A program made the translations under genes and the position numbers. From Acidobacterium sp. (GTDB taxonomy: Bacteria > Acidobacteriota > Terriglobia > Terriglobales > Acidobacteriaceae), in contig PMUI01000107.1 in the NCBI GenBank assembly GCA_003166955.1, forward strand, positions 1 through 64,000: a DNA stretch of 64,000 bases, given 5' to 3'. The notes under the pieces were generated by a model. The model ran no database searches. It was given only the letters and a program-made list of their open reading frames with translations, and was not told where the DNA came from. This document shows positions 25,131 to 34,310 of this stretch, piece by piece; the first letter of the stretch is position 1; each line of letters opens with the position of its first letter.

Positions 25131-28100
25131 ATGGATGGGGCCCCGATGTGCTCTTTGTGGATTCGCCTGAACCTCCTGCCTGATTATCTTTCGCGGAATA
25201 CTTTTGATCGCCGGACTCGCAGCTGGATTACCTGCGGACTTCTGATCGCCGGCATCGCGGGCTTTTCGGCGCGGTGCTTCGGGCTGGGAGAACCGCAGTA
25301 CGTGAAGACCACTGCGGGGCTGGGCAGTTTTCCGCTGGCGCATGGTGGAACGGTGGCGAAGCTGTACGTCGATTCCGCGGACTGGCCAGTGGTGATTCGC
25401 GCGGCACACGATCTGCAGGCGGATCTCCAGCGCGTGACCGGGATCGAAGCGGCGTTCAGCGATGGCGTGAAGCCGCCGGCGGGCGATGTGGTTCTGATCG
25501 GGACAATCGGCAAGAGCCAAATCATCGACCGGCTGATTCGCGAGCGCAAGATCGACGTCAGCGAGATTCGCGGGAAGTGGGAGTCGACGCTGGTGCAGGT
25601 GGTCGCGCATCCACTGCCGGGCGTGGCGCGCGCGCTGGTGATCGCGGGCAGCGATAAGCGCGGGACGATTTACGGGATCTACGATCTTTCGGAGGAGATC
25701 GGCGTTTCGCCGTGGTATTGGTGGGCGGATGTGCCGGTCGTGCACAAGGACACTTTGTACGTGGACGCGGGACGGTGGGTTCAGGGGGAGCCGGCGGTGA
25801 AGTACCGCGGCATTTTTCTGAATGACGAAGCGCCGGCGCTGACGGGCTGGGTGAACGAGAAGTACGGCGGCTACAACCACCAGTTCTACACGACGGTTTT
25901 CGAGCTGCTGTTGCGGCTGCGCGCGAATTTTCTGTGGCCGGCGATGTGGAACAGCTCGTTCGCGGCCGACGATCCGCTGAACGCGAAGCTGGCCGATGAG
26001 TACGGGATCGTGATGAGCACTTCGCACGAGGAGCCGATGATGTGCGCGGAGAAGGAGTGGAAGCGCGCGGACGGCCCGTGGAATTATGTGACGAATCAGA
26101 AAAAAATCGAAGACCACTGGCGCGGATGCATGGAGCGCGACAAGAACTATGAGGAAGTGGTGACGCTGGGCATGCGGGGCGAGAACGACACGCCCATGTC
26201 GGCCTCGGCAAACACGGATTTGCTGGAGAAGATTGTTGCGGATCAGCGGGAGATTCTGAAGCAGACGGTGAATCCGGATTTGAGCAAGGTGCCGCAGGTG
26301 TGGGCTCTCTACAAGGAGGTGCAGGGCTACTACGAGAAGGGCATGCGGGTGCCCGACGATGTGACGCTGCTGTGGAGCGACGATAACTGGGGCAATCTGC
26401 GGCGGGTGCCGACGGCGGAGGAGCGCAAGCGCAGCGGCGGCGCGGGGATCTATTACCACTTCGATTATGTGGGCGGACCGCGTTCGTACAAGTGGCTGAA
26501 CACGAACTATGTGCCGAAGATTTGGGAGCAGATGAACCTGGCGCTCAATTACGGCGCGACGCGGATCTGGGTGGTGAACGTCGGCGATCTGAAGCCGATG
26601 GAGTTTCCTATTGAGTTTTTCCTGTCGATGGCGCGGAATCCCGAGCGCTGGGGCAAGGATCATCTCGGGGAGTTTACGCAACTGTGGGCGACGCGCGAAT
26701 TTGGGCCGGAGCATGCTGCGGAGATCGCCGATTTGGTGACGGAGTATACAAAGTTCAATGGCCGCCGTAAGCCGGAGCAGCTGGAGCCGGAGACTTTCAG
26801 TTTGATTCATTTTGACGAGGCCGATCGGGTCTTCGAGGAGTGGAAGGCGTTGACGGATCGCGCGGAACGTATCAACCAGGAGCTGCCGGAGGATCGGCGG
26901 GCGGCGTTTTTTGAGCTGGTTCTGTATCCGCTGAAGGCTTCGGCCATCGTGAACGAGCTGTACATCACCGCGGGCAGGAATCATCTTTACGCGACGCAGG
27001 GCAGGGCGAGCACGAACGATGTGGCTGAGCAGGCGCGGGCGCTCTTCGCTGCGGACGCGCAGCTCTCTGATGAGTACAACCACAAGCTGCTGAACGGCAA
27101 GTGGGACCACATGATGGACCAGACGCACATCGGGTACACGTTCTGGAACGAGCCGCCGGTAAATGCAATGCCGGCGGTGAGCGAGGTGCAGCCGTTGCAG
27201 GGAGCGCACATGGCAGTCGCAGTCGAGGGCGCGCCGTTCGTCGCGGCCGGTCCATTTCCGCCGGTGCCGTTGCCTGCTTTCGACAATTTCAATCGGCAGA
27301 CGCGTTGGATCGACGTTTTCGATCGCGGCAACCAGCCGTTCTCATTTACGGCAACGTCGGAGCAGCCCTGGATTCAGTTGAGCCGGTCTTCGGGCGAGGT
27401 CAGTAAGGATGAGCGCGTCTCCGTCAGCGTCGACTGGGCCGCCGTGCCGCAGGGAGAGACTTCCGGAGCGGTCGTGATCCAGCAGAAGGACGGGCCGGCT
27501 GTTACTGTGCGGGTTCAGGCGGTCAATCCTGCGACGCCCACGCGCGATGCGCTGGAGGGATTCGTCGAGTCGAATCACCTGGTGTCGATCAACGCCGAGC
27601 ATTTCACGCGGCAGACGGCGGCGGGCGATGCGCGTTGGGAGAAGATCCCTGGCTTTGGCGAGACGCTCAGCGGGATGACGATCTTTCCCGCCACCGCGCA
27701 GAGCCTGGAGCCACCGCAGCCTGCGCCGGCGCTCGAATACCGGATGTATCTGCTTGACAGTGGGAAGTGCGAGGTGCAGGCGGTGCTTGCGCCGACGAAC
27801 AACTTTGTCCCCGGGCGCGGGCTGCGCTACGCGATTTCGTTCGACGATCAGCCGCCGGCGGTGGTCGATGCGCTGGCTGACAACTCGCAGAAGGCCTGGG
27901 AACAGGCGGTGAGCGATGGCGTGCGCAAGATCACTTCAACGCTTACGGTCGACAGTCCCGGTTATCACACTCTGAAGATCAGGATGGTCGATCCTGGGGT
28001 TGTGCTGGAGAAGCTGATTGTCGGCTTTGCCGATCCTGCGGCGCGGTTTCCGGGATTTGGTGGCGCGAACCGATCACTGATACCGGAGAGCTATCTTGGG

Positions 28101-28145
28101 CCTCCGGAAAGCTATTACCGTATCCCTTTACTCTCGGAGAAATGA
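25131..28145 (+). CDS. GH115 family xylan alpha-1,2-glucuronidase
   Basis: The 1004-residue secreted enzyme has an N-terminal hydrophobic export segment (about residues 33-50) and the GH115 body (KYRGIFLNDEAPALTGWVNEKYGGYN, LRANFLWPAMWNSSF, LGMRGENDTPM, VTLLWSDDNWGN). A C-terminal beta-sandwich region follows (about 740-1000). GH115 enzymes remove (4-O-methyl)glucuronic acid from internal and terminal xylose of glucuronoxylan. It is followed after 3 bases by a CE15 esterase gene, which acts on the same side chain. Two starts (25131, 25146) are possible and neither has a strong ribosome site. Confidence 0.93.
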   Translation: MDGAPMCSLWIRLNLLPDYLSRNTFDRRTRSWITCGLLIAGIAGFSARCFGLGEPQYVKTTAGLGSFPLAHGGTVAKLYVDSADWPVVIRAAHDLQADLQRVTGIEAAFSDGVKPPAGDVVLIGTIGKSQIIDRLIRERKIDVSEIRGKWESTLVQVVAHPLPGVARALVIAGSDKRGTIYGIYDLSEEIGVSPWYWWADVPVVHKDTLYVDAGRWVQGEPAVKYRGIFLNDEAPALTGWVNEKYGGYNHQFYTTVFELLLRLRANFLWPAMWNSSFAADDPLNAKLADEYGIVMSTSHEEPMMCAEKEWKRADGPWNYVTNQKKIEDHWRGCMERDKNYEEVVTLGMRGENDTPMSASANTDLLEKIVADQREILKQTVNPDLSKVPQVWALYKEVQGYYEKGMRVPDDVTLLWSDDNWGNLRRVPTAEERKRSGGAGIYYHFDYVGGPRSYKWLNTNYVPKIWEQMNLALNYGATRIWVVNVGDLKPMEFPIEFFLSMARNPERWGKDHLGEFTQLWATREFGPEHAAEIADLVTEYTKFNGRRKPEQLEPETFSLIHFDEADRVFEEWKALTDRAERINQELPEDRRAAFFELVLYPLKASAIVNELYITAGRNHLYATQGRASTNDVAEQARALFAADAQLSDEYNHKLLNGKWDHMMDQTHIGYTFWNEPPVNAMPAVSEVQPLQGAHMAVAVEGAPFVAAGPFPPVPLPAFDNFNRQTRWIDVFDRGNQPFSFTATSEQPWIQLSRSSGEVSKDERVSVSVDWAAVPQGETSGAVVIQQKDGPAVTVRVQAVNPATPTRDALEGFVESNHLVSINAEHFTRQTAAGDARWEKIPGFGETLSGMTIFPATAQSLEPPQPAPALEYRMYLLDSGKCEVQAVLAPTNNFVPGRGLRYAISFDDQPPAVVDALADNSQKAWEQAVSDGVRKITSTLTVDSPGYHTLKIRMVDPGVVLEKLIVGFADPAARFPGFGGANRSLIPESYLGPPESYYRIPLLSEK

Positions 28146-28148
28146 TCT

Positions 28149-29489
28149 ATGCGTTGGTCGCGGTTTTCTTTTGTCTTTGTTGGCTGGGCGGCGCTGATCG
28201 CCGTCGCTCATGGGCAGTGCACACCCGTACAGCTCACATCGGAGCAGGATCATCAGCGCACGATGGACCTGCTGCACATCCAGTCGGTGCGGCCGGGGCC
28301 GTCGGGGACGGTGGGCGCGCCGAACGCGACGAACTATGACGAAGACAAGGCCGGGCCTTTCTCAAAGGCGCCCGACCCGCTGGTCCTGAACAATGGCAAG
28401 CGCGTCACGTCGGCAAAGATGTGGTGGAAGCAGCGGCGCCCGCAGATTGTCGATGCGTTCGACGAGAACATTCTGGGACGTATGCCGAAGGATGTTCCCG
28501 CGGTGCACTGGGAAGTGGTCAGCACGACGAACGAGAAGAATGGCGATGTTCCGGTGATCACGAAGAAGCTGGTGGGCCACGTGGATAACTCCGCGTGCCC
28601 TGCGATCAAGGTGGATATTCAGGTGACGCTGAGCACGCCGGCCGATGCGAAGGGGCCGGTGCCGGTGATCATGCAGCTGGATATTTCTCCGGAGATGATG
28701 GCGCAGTTTGCGAAACGCTTTGCGAACATGCCGCGGCCCACCGGACCGACCTGGCAGCAGCAGCTGCTGGCGAAGGGATGGGGTTATGCGAGCTACATTC
28801 CCACCAGCGTGCAGGCGGACAACGGGGCAGGACTGACGGAAGGGATCATCGGGCTGGTCAACAAGGGACAGCCGAGGTCGGCGGATGACTGGGGCGCGCT
28901 GCGCGCGTGGGCCTGGGGCGCGAGCCGGGCGCTCGATTATTTCGAGACGGACAAGGCCGTCGATGCGAAGCACGTGGGGATCACCGGACACTCGCGGTAT
29001 GGCAAAGCGTCGCTGGTGACGATGGCTTACGATGCGCGCTTCGCGATCGGGTACATCAGCTCGTCGGGCGAGAGCGGCGCCAAGCTGTACCGGCACATCT
29101 TCGGCGAGCAGGTGGAGAACGTGGCGGGCACGCAGGAGTATCACTGGATGGCGGGGAATTTTCTGAAATATGCGGGACCGCTGAAAGTGGATGACCTGCC
29201 CGTCGACGCCAACGAACTGATTGCGCTTTGTGCGCCGCGGCCGGTGCTTATCAGCGGCGGAGCGACACAGGGCGATGGGTGGGTGGACGCGAAGGGAATG
29301 TTTCTGGCCGCTGTGGGCGCCGATCCGGTCTACCAATTGCTGGGGGCGAAGGGACTGGGGACGACAGAGTTTCCGCCGATGCTCACGGGGCTGACCAGCG
29401 GGGCGCTTGCGTTTCGGCAGCACAGCGAGGGACACACACCGATGCCGAACTGGCCCACGTTTATCGAGTGGGCGGCGCGGTATTTGTAG
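28149..29489 (+). CDS. CE15-type glucuronoyl esterase
   Basis: The 446-residue secreted alpha/beta hydrolase has a signal peptide ending AHGQ, the nucleophile motif GHSRYGK (GxSRxG), a Glu in SSSGESGAK and the catalytic His in HSEGHTPMPNWP. These are hallmarks of carbohydrate esterase family 15, which cleaves ester bonds between lignin alcohols and glucuronic acid on xylan. GGAG precedes the ATG, 3 bases after the GH115 stop, so the two form an operon for debranching hardwood-type glucuronoxylan. Confidence 0.92.
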   Translation: MRWSRFSFVFVGWAALIAVAHGQCTPVQLTSEQDHQRTMDLLHIQSVRPGPSGTVGAPNATNYDEDKAGPFSKAPDPLVLNNGKRVTSAKMWWKQRRPQIVDAFDENILGRMPKDVPAVHWEVVSTTNEKNGDVPVITKKLVGHVDNSACPAIKVDIQVTLSTPADAKGPVPVIMQLDISPEMMAQFAKRFANMPRPTGPTWQQQLLAKGWGYASYIPTSVQADNGAGLTEGIIGLVNKGQPRSADDWGALRAWAWGASRALDYFETDKAVDAKHVGITGHSRYGKASLVTMAYDARFAIGYISSSGESGAKLYRHIFGEQVENVAGTQEYHWMAGNFLKYAGPLKVDDLPVDANELIALCAPRPVLISGGATQGDGWVDAKGMFLAAVGADPVYQLLGAKGLGTTEFPPMLTGLTSGALAFRQHSEGHTPMPNWPTFIEWAARYL

Positions 29490-29618
29490 GGTTGCTCTGT
29501 TTCAGCCATCGAGATATCCCTCAGCGGCTGGAAGCCCATTTGTTTTGCGGGCCTTTACGGCACGGCTGAACGGCCTGCGGACGAGCTGCGACTGTGCTCT
29601 TTCAAAATGGGAAAAAAC

Positions 29619-29707
29619 AGTACTTTCGGGGTGAACCCAGAATCGATTCGCATTGATTTTTGGGCGGCAGAGGATTCAGCTTCTTGCTGTGGGGTGAACC
29701 TGGCCGT
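29619..29707. repeat. Interspersed repeat copy 2 (about 89 bp)
   Basis: The block starts AGTACTTTCGGGGTGAACCCA and ends with GGGGTGAACCTGGCCGT; the last 25 bases differ from copy 1 (5657-5681) at one position. A GGCACGGCTGAA and a CTTTCAAA motif precede it, as near copy 1. It lies in the 259-base convergent gap after the CE15 gene. Confidence 0.6.
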
Positions 29708-29748
29708 TTCTGTTTTGGGGGTTTGGTTTGTGCGGCTGGATGGGGTGG

Positions 29749-30717
29749 TCAGCGGCCGCGCGACGGGTCGGGGGAACGGCTCTGATCGAGGTCGATGAAG
29801 GTCTGCGGCGCATTGGGCAGGCCTGGTGCATAGCATCCATTGTCTGCGGCGTAAGTCTGCTTGCAGGCGGCGGTGCCTTCTGGCTCGCGCGGAGAACGCG
29901 CGTACTGCCACACCAGCGCGGGCGGAAATCCGCTTTGATTCATGTCCAGCGGCTTTCCCGGAACCAGGCAGCCAGGCGATGGCGGACACTGGTCGTTCCA
30001 GATCCAGAGCGCGGTGCCGGGAAACCGTGAGGCGATGTCCTGCGCCGTCGACATCGTTTTTGGTCCGGAGGGCACTGGGATTCCGGAGCAATAGACGCCG
30101 AGTTTGAAGCTGGAGTGCTCCACGGCTGCGTGACTGACGGTCGAATGACTAACTTCGGAAAGCCATGCGCCGATGTAGGCGGCCTGTTCGGGCAACAGGG
30201 TTCCCCCTTCTTCCTGATCGAGGAAGATGATGGCTCCGGACGGAAATCCTTCGGCCTTTGCGGCAGCGATGGCGGTGGAGGCGTCCTGGCGGCCGAGTTC
30301 GGCGGCGTTTTGATCTTTGAGCTGGGCGTCGAGGCGGCCGTTGAACAGAATGAGGAAGCCGAGGCCGGAGGCGCGCACCGCGCTGCGCTTCCCTGCCCAG
30401 GGATTGCTGGTCATACCGGGCGGATTGTTGAGCCAGTAGCCGGTGAAGGCGAAGGTCCGATGCAGTGCAGGCAGAAGATCGTCGCCGGGATACGCGTTTT
30501 TGTCAAAGCCGGTGTAGGTTCTTTGCGCTCCGGCGGGAGTGGAGAGGGACAAAAGGACGGTGGTGGCAAGGCAACTCAGCACAGCTATCCTCTGCCATCC
30601 GGAGGAGGCAGACCAGCGAGGGCGAGAAGCTTCATGCTGGCGCAGCGGGCCGCCGAGACCAACTCGCAACAGCGTCCCGGGCCTTTGCAACGCGTTCACC
30701 GCCCTTGCAGCTACCAC
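29749..30717 (-). CDS. DUF1906 (glycoside-hydrolase-like, Rv2525c-type) exported protein
   Basis: The 322-residue protein has a hydrophobic export segment near residues 43-64 followed by a domain opening TYTGFDKNAYPGDD with TGYWLNN and IIFLDQEEGG, typical of DUF1906 proteins with a TIM-barrel-like fold related to GH25-type hydrolases. Function is unproven; cell-wall or polysaccharide contact is likely. Its start overlaps the end of the upstream OmpA-like gene by 7 bases. A shorter start near the hydrophobic segment is possible, as the first 35 residues look unstructured. Confidence 0.72.
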   Translation of the reverse strand: MVAARAVNALQRPGTLLRVGLGGPLRQHEASRPRWSASSGWQRIAVLSCLATTVLLSLSTPAGAQRTYTGFDKNAYPGDDLLPALHRTFAFTGYWLNNPPGMTSNPWAGKRSAVRASGLGFLILFNGRLDAQLKDQNAAELGRQDASTAIAAAKAEGFPSGAIIFLDQEEGGTLLPEQAAYIGAWLSEVSHSTVSHAAVEHSSFKLGVYCSGIPVPSGPKTMSTAQDIASRFPGTALWIWNDQCPPSPGCLVPGKPLDMNQSGFPPALVWQYARSPREPEGTAACKQTYAADNGCYAPGLPNAPQTFIDLDQSRSPDPSRGR

Positions 30718-31778
30718 TCCACTAATTCGACGCGGCGATTTTTGGCGCGTCCGTCTTCGGTGCCGTTGGTCTCCACCGGCGAATACAGCCCGCAGCCAAA
30801 TGCATCCAGCCGATTCGCGGCGATGCCCATCCTGCCGGTCAGTTCCCGCACTACGCTGGCGGCGCGCCTCCGGCTCAAATCCAGGTTGTAGTCCGTTTTG
30901 CCCTGATTGTCCGTGTGCCCCACCACATGCAGCCTCAACGACGGTTCGCTCTTCAATAATTTGGCGATTTCGTCCAGGGTGGGCTGCGACTCGGCTTTCA
31001 CCGCATCCTTGTCGGTATCGAAATACAGGCCATAGAGCGCTACCTTACCGGCGTCGTCAAGCGCCTGCTTCATCTCGTCGGCGTTGACGAAGGTCATTTT
31101 CTTTTCCATCTGCTGGGGCGTCACGACCACCAGCTGCGCCACAGCAGACTGGCCCTTCTGCACCTTGCCCTGCAGGCGGTCGGGAAGGACGCCATCCTTA
31201 TAGACCGTAACAAACACGACATAATAGGTGGGATCGGCGTCCTTGCTTTTCCCTACCAGCATGCGTTCTTCCGCTTCGTTGTAAGCAAGGAGTTGTGCGA
31301 CGCCGCTGTCTTCCGCAATCTTGTTGAACGTGGGGCCAAACCAACCGTGCTGCCCGACGGCTTTCTCGTACAGCGTGACGATTCCCAGTCGCTGAAACTC
31401 CAACTTGTAGTTTCGGAACAGTTCCGTGGGCGTGCGTTCCGCCGGAGCCAGATAGGTGTAATAGCTGACCAGCCCTTCGACCGATTTGCTTTTGGGGTAC
31501 ACGGCGGGTTCCAGGCCAGTTGGCGCGCTGAGCGGCAGCACGTACTCATCGAATTTGGGCGCGCGATATCCGATCAGTTCGCTGCCCTCGTAGCGCTTCA
31601 TTCCTGCCGGATCCGTCGAACCCGGCACGTCCTGTGCGCTCGCAACAGAACCTGCAGCGAGACCCATCGACACAACGGCCACCAGCATCGCGGCCATCCG
31701 TGCCGCTCCCCATTGCGGCCCTACCCGGAAATTTCTTCCTGCCCAATTGCTGCAGCTACGCTGTTGGTTCCTGGTCAT
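30711..31778 (-). CDS. OmpA-family protein with N-terminal DUF4892-like region
   Basis: The 355-residue precursor has a signal peptide (cleavage near residue 49, VASAQ) and a middle region (about 60-240) resembling DUF4892. A C-terminal OmpA peptidoglycan-binding domain (about 245-355) has LYFDTDKDAVK, VVGHTDNQGKTDYNLDLSRRRA and NRRVELV, which include the Asp and Arg that bind diaminopimelate. It should tether the outer membrane to peptidoglycan. A G-rich ribosome site precedes the ATG at 31778. Confidence 0.85.
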   Translation of the reverse strand: MTRNQQRSCSNWAGRNFRVGPQWGAARMAAMLVAVVSMGLAAGSVASAQDVPGSTDPAGMKRYEGSELIGYRAPKFDEYVLPLSAPTGLEPAVYPKSKSVEGLVSYYTYLAPAERTPTELFRNYKLEFQRLGIVTLYEKAVGQHGWFGPTFNKIAEDSGVAQLLAYNEAEERMLVGKSKDADPTYYVVFVTVYKDGVLPDRLQGKVQKGQSAVAQLVVVTPQQMEKKMTFVNADEMKQALDDAGKVALYGLYFDTDKDAVKAESQPTLDEIAKLLKSEPSLRLHVVGHTDNQGKTDYNLDLSRRRAASVVRELTGRMGIAANRLDAFGCGLYSPVETNGTEDGRAKNRRVELVEW

Positions 31779-31931
31779 TGAGATCCCCCCCTAGATCGAT
31801 TCACGTCATCGGATGGTACTTCGAGGCGGCTCGACGAATGACCAGCACGGGAGTTGCCGCCGCAGCGCGATTCACTCCACGTCACACCGCAATACTCCTC
31901 ACAATTCCAAGTCTTGATATGTCCCCTAATT

Positions 31932-32858
31932 CTAGGCCCTGATGCGCGGATTGACGACCACGTAGAGGACGTCGGTAGCGAGGTTCACCAAAACATAGGT
32001 GAGCCCCACGGCTAAGATGCAGCCCTGGAGGAGCGGATAGTCGCGATTGGAGATGGCGGAGACGGTGAGGCGGCCGATGCCGGGCCAGCTGAAGATGGTT
32101 TCGGTGACGATGGCCCCGGCGAGCAGGGCGCCGAATTGCAGGCCGATGAGGGTAAGGACGGGGATCATGGCGTTACGCAGCGCGTGCTTGTAAACCACGG
32201 TGCGCTCCGGGAGGCCTTTGGCGCGGGCGGTGCGGATGTAATCCTGGCTGAGCTCTTCGAGCATGGAGGTGCGGACCATGCGGGTGAGGATCGCGGCCAG
32301 CGCGCCGCCCATGGTGAACGCCGGCAGGATGAGGTGGGCGAGATCGCCGGCGCCGGAGACGGGGAGCCATCCGAGCTTGATGGAGATGAGCAGGATGAGG
32401 ATGGGGCCGAGGGCGAAGGATGGAAACGACAATCCGAAGAGGCTCACGACGCTGAGGACATGGTCGCGCGCCCGGCCGCGATGCAGAGCGGCGCTGATGC
32501 CTGCCGGGATGGCGAGCAGCAAAGCTACGAATAGCGCCGCCACGGTTAGCTCGACGGTGAACGGGTAGCGCGCAATGACGAGGTGGGTGACGGAGTCGTT
32601 GAGACGGATAGAGCGGCCGAGGTCGCCGTGGAAGACGCCGCGCCAGTAGTTGAGGTATTGGGTGTGGAGGGGCTTGTCGAACTCGTAGGCGTGGCGCAGG
32701 GCGGCGATGTCGGCGGGGCGCGCACCATCGCCGAGCATCTGTTGAATGGGGTCGCCGGGAACGATGTGGATGAGCAGGAAAACGATGGAGACGACGAGCC
32801 AGAGGACGGGCAAGGTGTAGCCGAGGCGCGTGAGGAGAGATCGCAAAAGCCTTCTCAT
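31932..32858 (-). CDS. ABC transporter permease, DppB/OppB family
   Basis: The 308-residue permease has six membrane helices, the N-terminal VVSIVFLLIHIVPGDPIQQMLG segment of dipeptide/oligopeptide permeases, and the EAA loop (YIRTARAKGLPERTVVYKHALRNAMIPVL) for contact with an ATPase. No second permease, ATPase or binding protein lies nearby, so it is an orphan here. It overlaps the upstream CBS-protein gene by 4 bases (ATGA), so the two are co-translated. Confidence 0.9.
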   Translation of the reverse strand: MRRLLRSLLTRLGYTLPVLWLVVSIVFLLIHIVPGDPIQQMLGDGARPADIAALRHAYEFDKPLHTQYLNYWRGVFHGDLGRSIRLNDSVTHLVIARYPFTVELTVAALFVALLLAIPAGISAALHRGRARDHVLSVVSLFGLSFPSFALGPILILLISIKLGWLPVSGAGDLAHLILPAFTMGGALAAILTRMVRTSMLEELSQDYIRTARAKGLPERTVVYKHALRNAMIPVLTLIGLQFGALLAGAIVTETIFSWPGIGRLTVSAISNRDYPLLQGCILAVGLTYVLVNLATDVLYVVVNPRIRA

Positions 32859-34264
32859 GCGCGGGCCTTCTCCGCGGTCTTGTCCGGGTTTTTGTCGGGG
32901 ATTTTGTTGGGGGTTTTGTCGGGGGCGGGCTCCAGTTGCTCGACGCGGACTTTGCCGATGCGGCGGCCACTCATCTCGAGCACAGTGAGACGGCGGCCTT
33001 CATATTCGATGGACTCACCACCCTGGGGAATTTTTCCGAGCCTGGTGAGGAGAAATCCGGCCAGAGTTTCAACGCCGCCCTCGCGCGGCAGATGCCAATT
33101 CATCTGGGTCTCGATGTCGCGGAGGCTGACGCTGCCGTCGAGGACCATAGCGCCGGTTGCGGTGGTCAGCAGCGCGCGCGGGCCGATGTCGAACTCGTCC
33201 TCCACTTCGCCGATGAGCTGTTCGATGGCGTCCTCGACGGTGACCAGGCCGACGGTGGATCCAAACTCGTCGACGACGATGGCGATGTGACGGCGGCGTT
33301 GCTGAAATTCATGCAGGAGGTCGAGGACGGGCTTGGTCTCCGGAACGACGAGGACTTCGCGCATCACCTGCTGCAGGGACAGGTCGGAGAGAGGCGCTGT
33401 CGAGAAACGCGTGGAGGCTGTGGCGCGAAAATGCATGATGCGGCTGATGTCTTTGGAGTAGACGATGCCGACGATGTACTCCGGCCCGCGCGCGGGATCG
33501 TAGACGGGGACCCGCGAATGCTGCTCTTCGACGATGCGGGCGCTGGCGTCCTCGACCAGCATGTCAGAGGGGAGAGAGAAGATGCGCTGGCGTGGCGTCA
33601 TGATCTCGCGCGTGACGACTTCGTTGACCTCGACGGCGCGGTGGATGAGGAACTCCTGATAGGCGGGCAGCATGCCCATGCGGCGGGCTGCGGTGGCCAT
33701 CAGCTTCAGCTCTTCGGGGGAGTGAACGGCGCCCTCATTCGTGAAGGGCGCGCGAAACAGGCGCAACACGAGCGCAGCGGAGCGGTTCATCAGGCGAACG
33801 ACCGGACGGGCGAGGCGGATGAAGACGTCCATGGGCCCGGCAACGGCGATGGCGATCTGATCGGCGCGGCGTAGGGCGAGGGCTTTGGGAACGAGCTCGC
33901 CGAGCAGAACATGGAAATAAGTGATGAAGGCGAAGGCCAGGGGCACGGCGGCCAGATGCGCATAGAGGCGCGCGTGGGGCAACGGGCCGAGGGCCTGCTC
34001 GAAGACGCCGGCCACGGCCGGCTCGCCGATCCAGCCCAGCGCCAGGCTGCACAGGGTGACGCCAAGCTGGACCGCGGGAAGAAAGTCGCCGAGGTTCTCC
34101 TGCAGACGGCGGACGATGCGGGCTCCGGGATTGCGCTCGGCGATGAGCTGCTCGATGCGCGTCTCGCGGACGCTGACCAGCGCGAATTCCGCCGCCACAA
34201 AGAAGCCGTTCGCCAGGATCAGGATGACGATGGCGACGCCGTGAAAGAGGAGGAACTGCGACAT
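32855..34264 (-). CDS. CNNM/CorC-type membrane protein (DUF21-CBS-CorC_HlyC)
   Basis: The 469-residue protein has an N-terminal DUF21 membrane domain (helices near residues 5-25, 60-85, 95-120 and 135-155), a CBS pair (about 205-335; EIMTPRQRIF, VPVYD, YIVGIVYSKDI, IVVDEFGSTVGLVTVEDAIE) and a C-terminal CorC_HlyC domain. Relatives export or sense Mg2+ or act as membrane-stress proteins. The tail is a short PDKTPNK/PDKNPDK repeat. ATG at 34264 follows GGAGG closely; a start at 34291 is possible. Confidence 0.9.
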   Translation of the reverse strand: MSQFLLFHGVAIVILILANGFFVAAEFALVSVRETRIEQLIAERNPGARIVRRLQENLGDFLPAVQLGVTLCSLALGWIGEPAVAGVFEQALGPLPHARLYAHLAAVPLAFAFITYFHVLLGELVPKALALRRADQIAIAVAGPMDVFIRLARPVVRLMNRSAALVLRLFRAPFTNEGAVHSPEELKLMATAARRMGMLPAYQEFLIHRAVEVNEVVTREIMTPRQRIFSLPSDMLVEDASARIVEEQHSRVPVYDPARGPEYIVGIVYSKDISRIMHFRATASTRFSTAPLSDLSLQQVMREVLVVPETKPVLDLLHEFQQRRRHIAIVVDEFGSTVGLVTVEDAIEQLIGEVEDEFDIGPRALLTTATGAMVLDGSVSLRDIETQMNWHLPREGGVETLAGFLLTRLGKIPQGGESIEYEGRRLTVLEMSGRRIGKVRVEQLEPAPDKTPNKIPDKNPDKTAEKARA

Positions 34265-34310
34265 TGCCTCCGATTCTAACGGCGGGAGCATCGCCCCGGG
34301 GGGGAGCGAG

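Noticed and set aside
24813-27209. A 798-residue Arg/His-rich minus-strand frame over the GH115 gene.
   Set aside because: Composition is typical of a reverse-frame shadow and GH115 motifs are clear on the plus strand.
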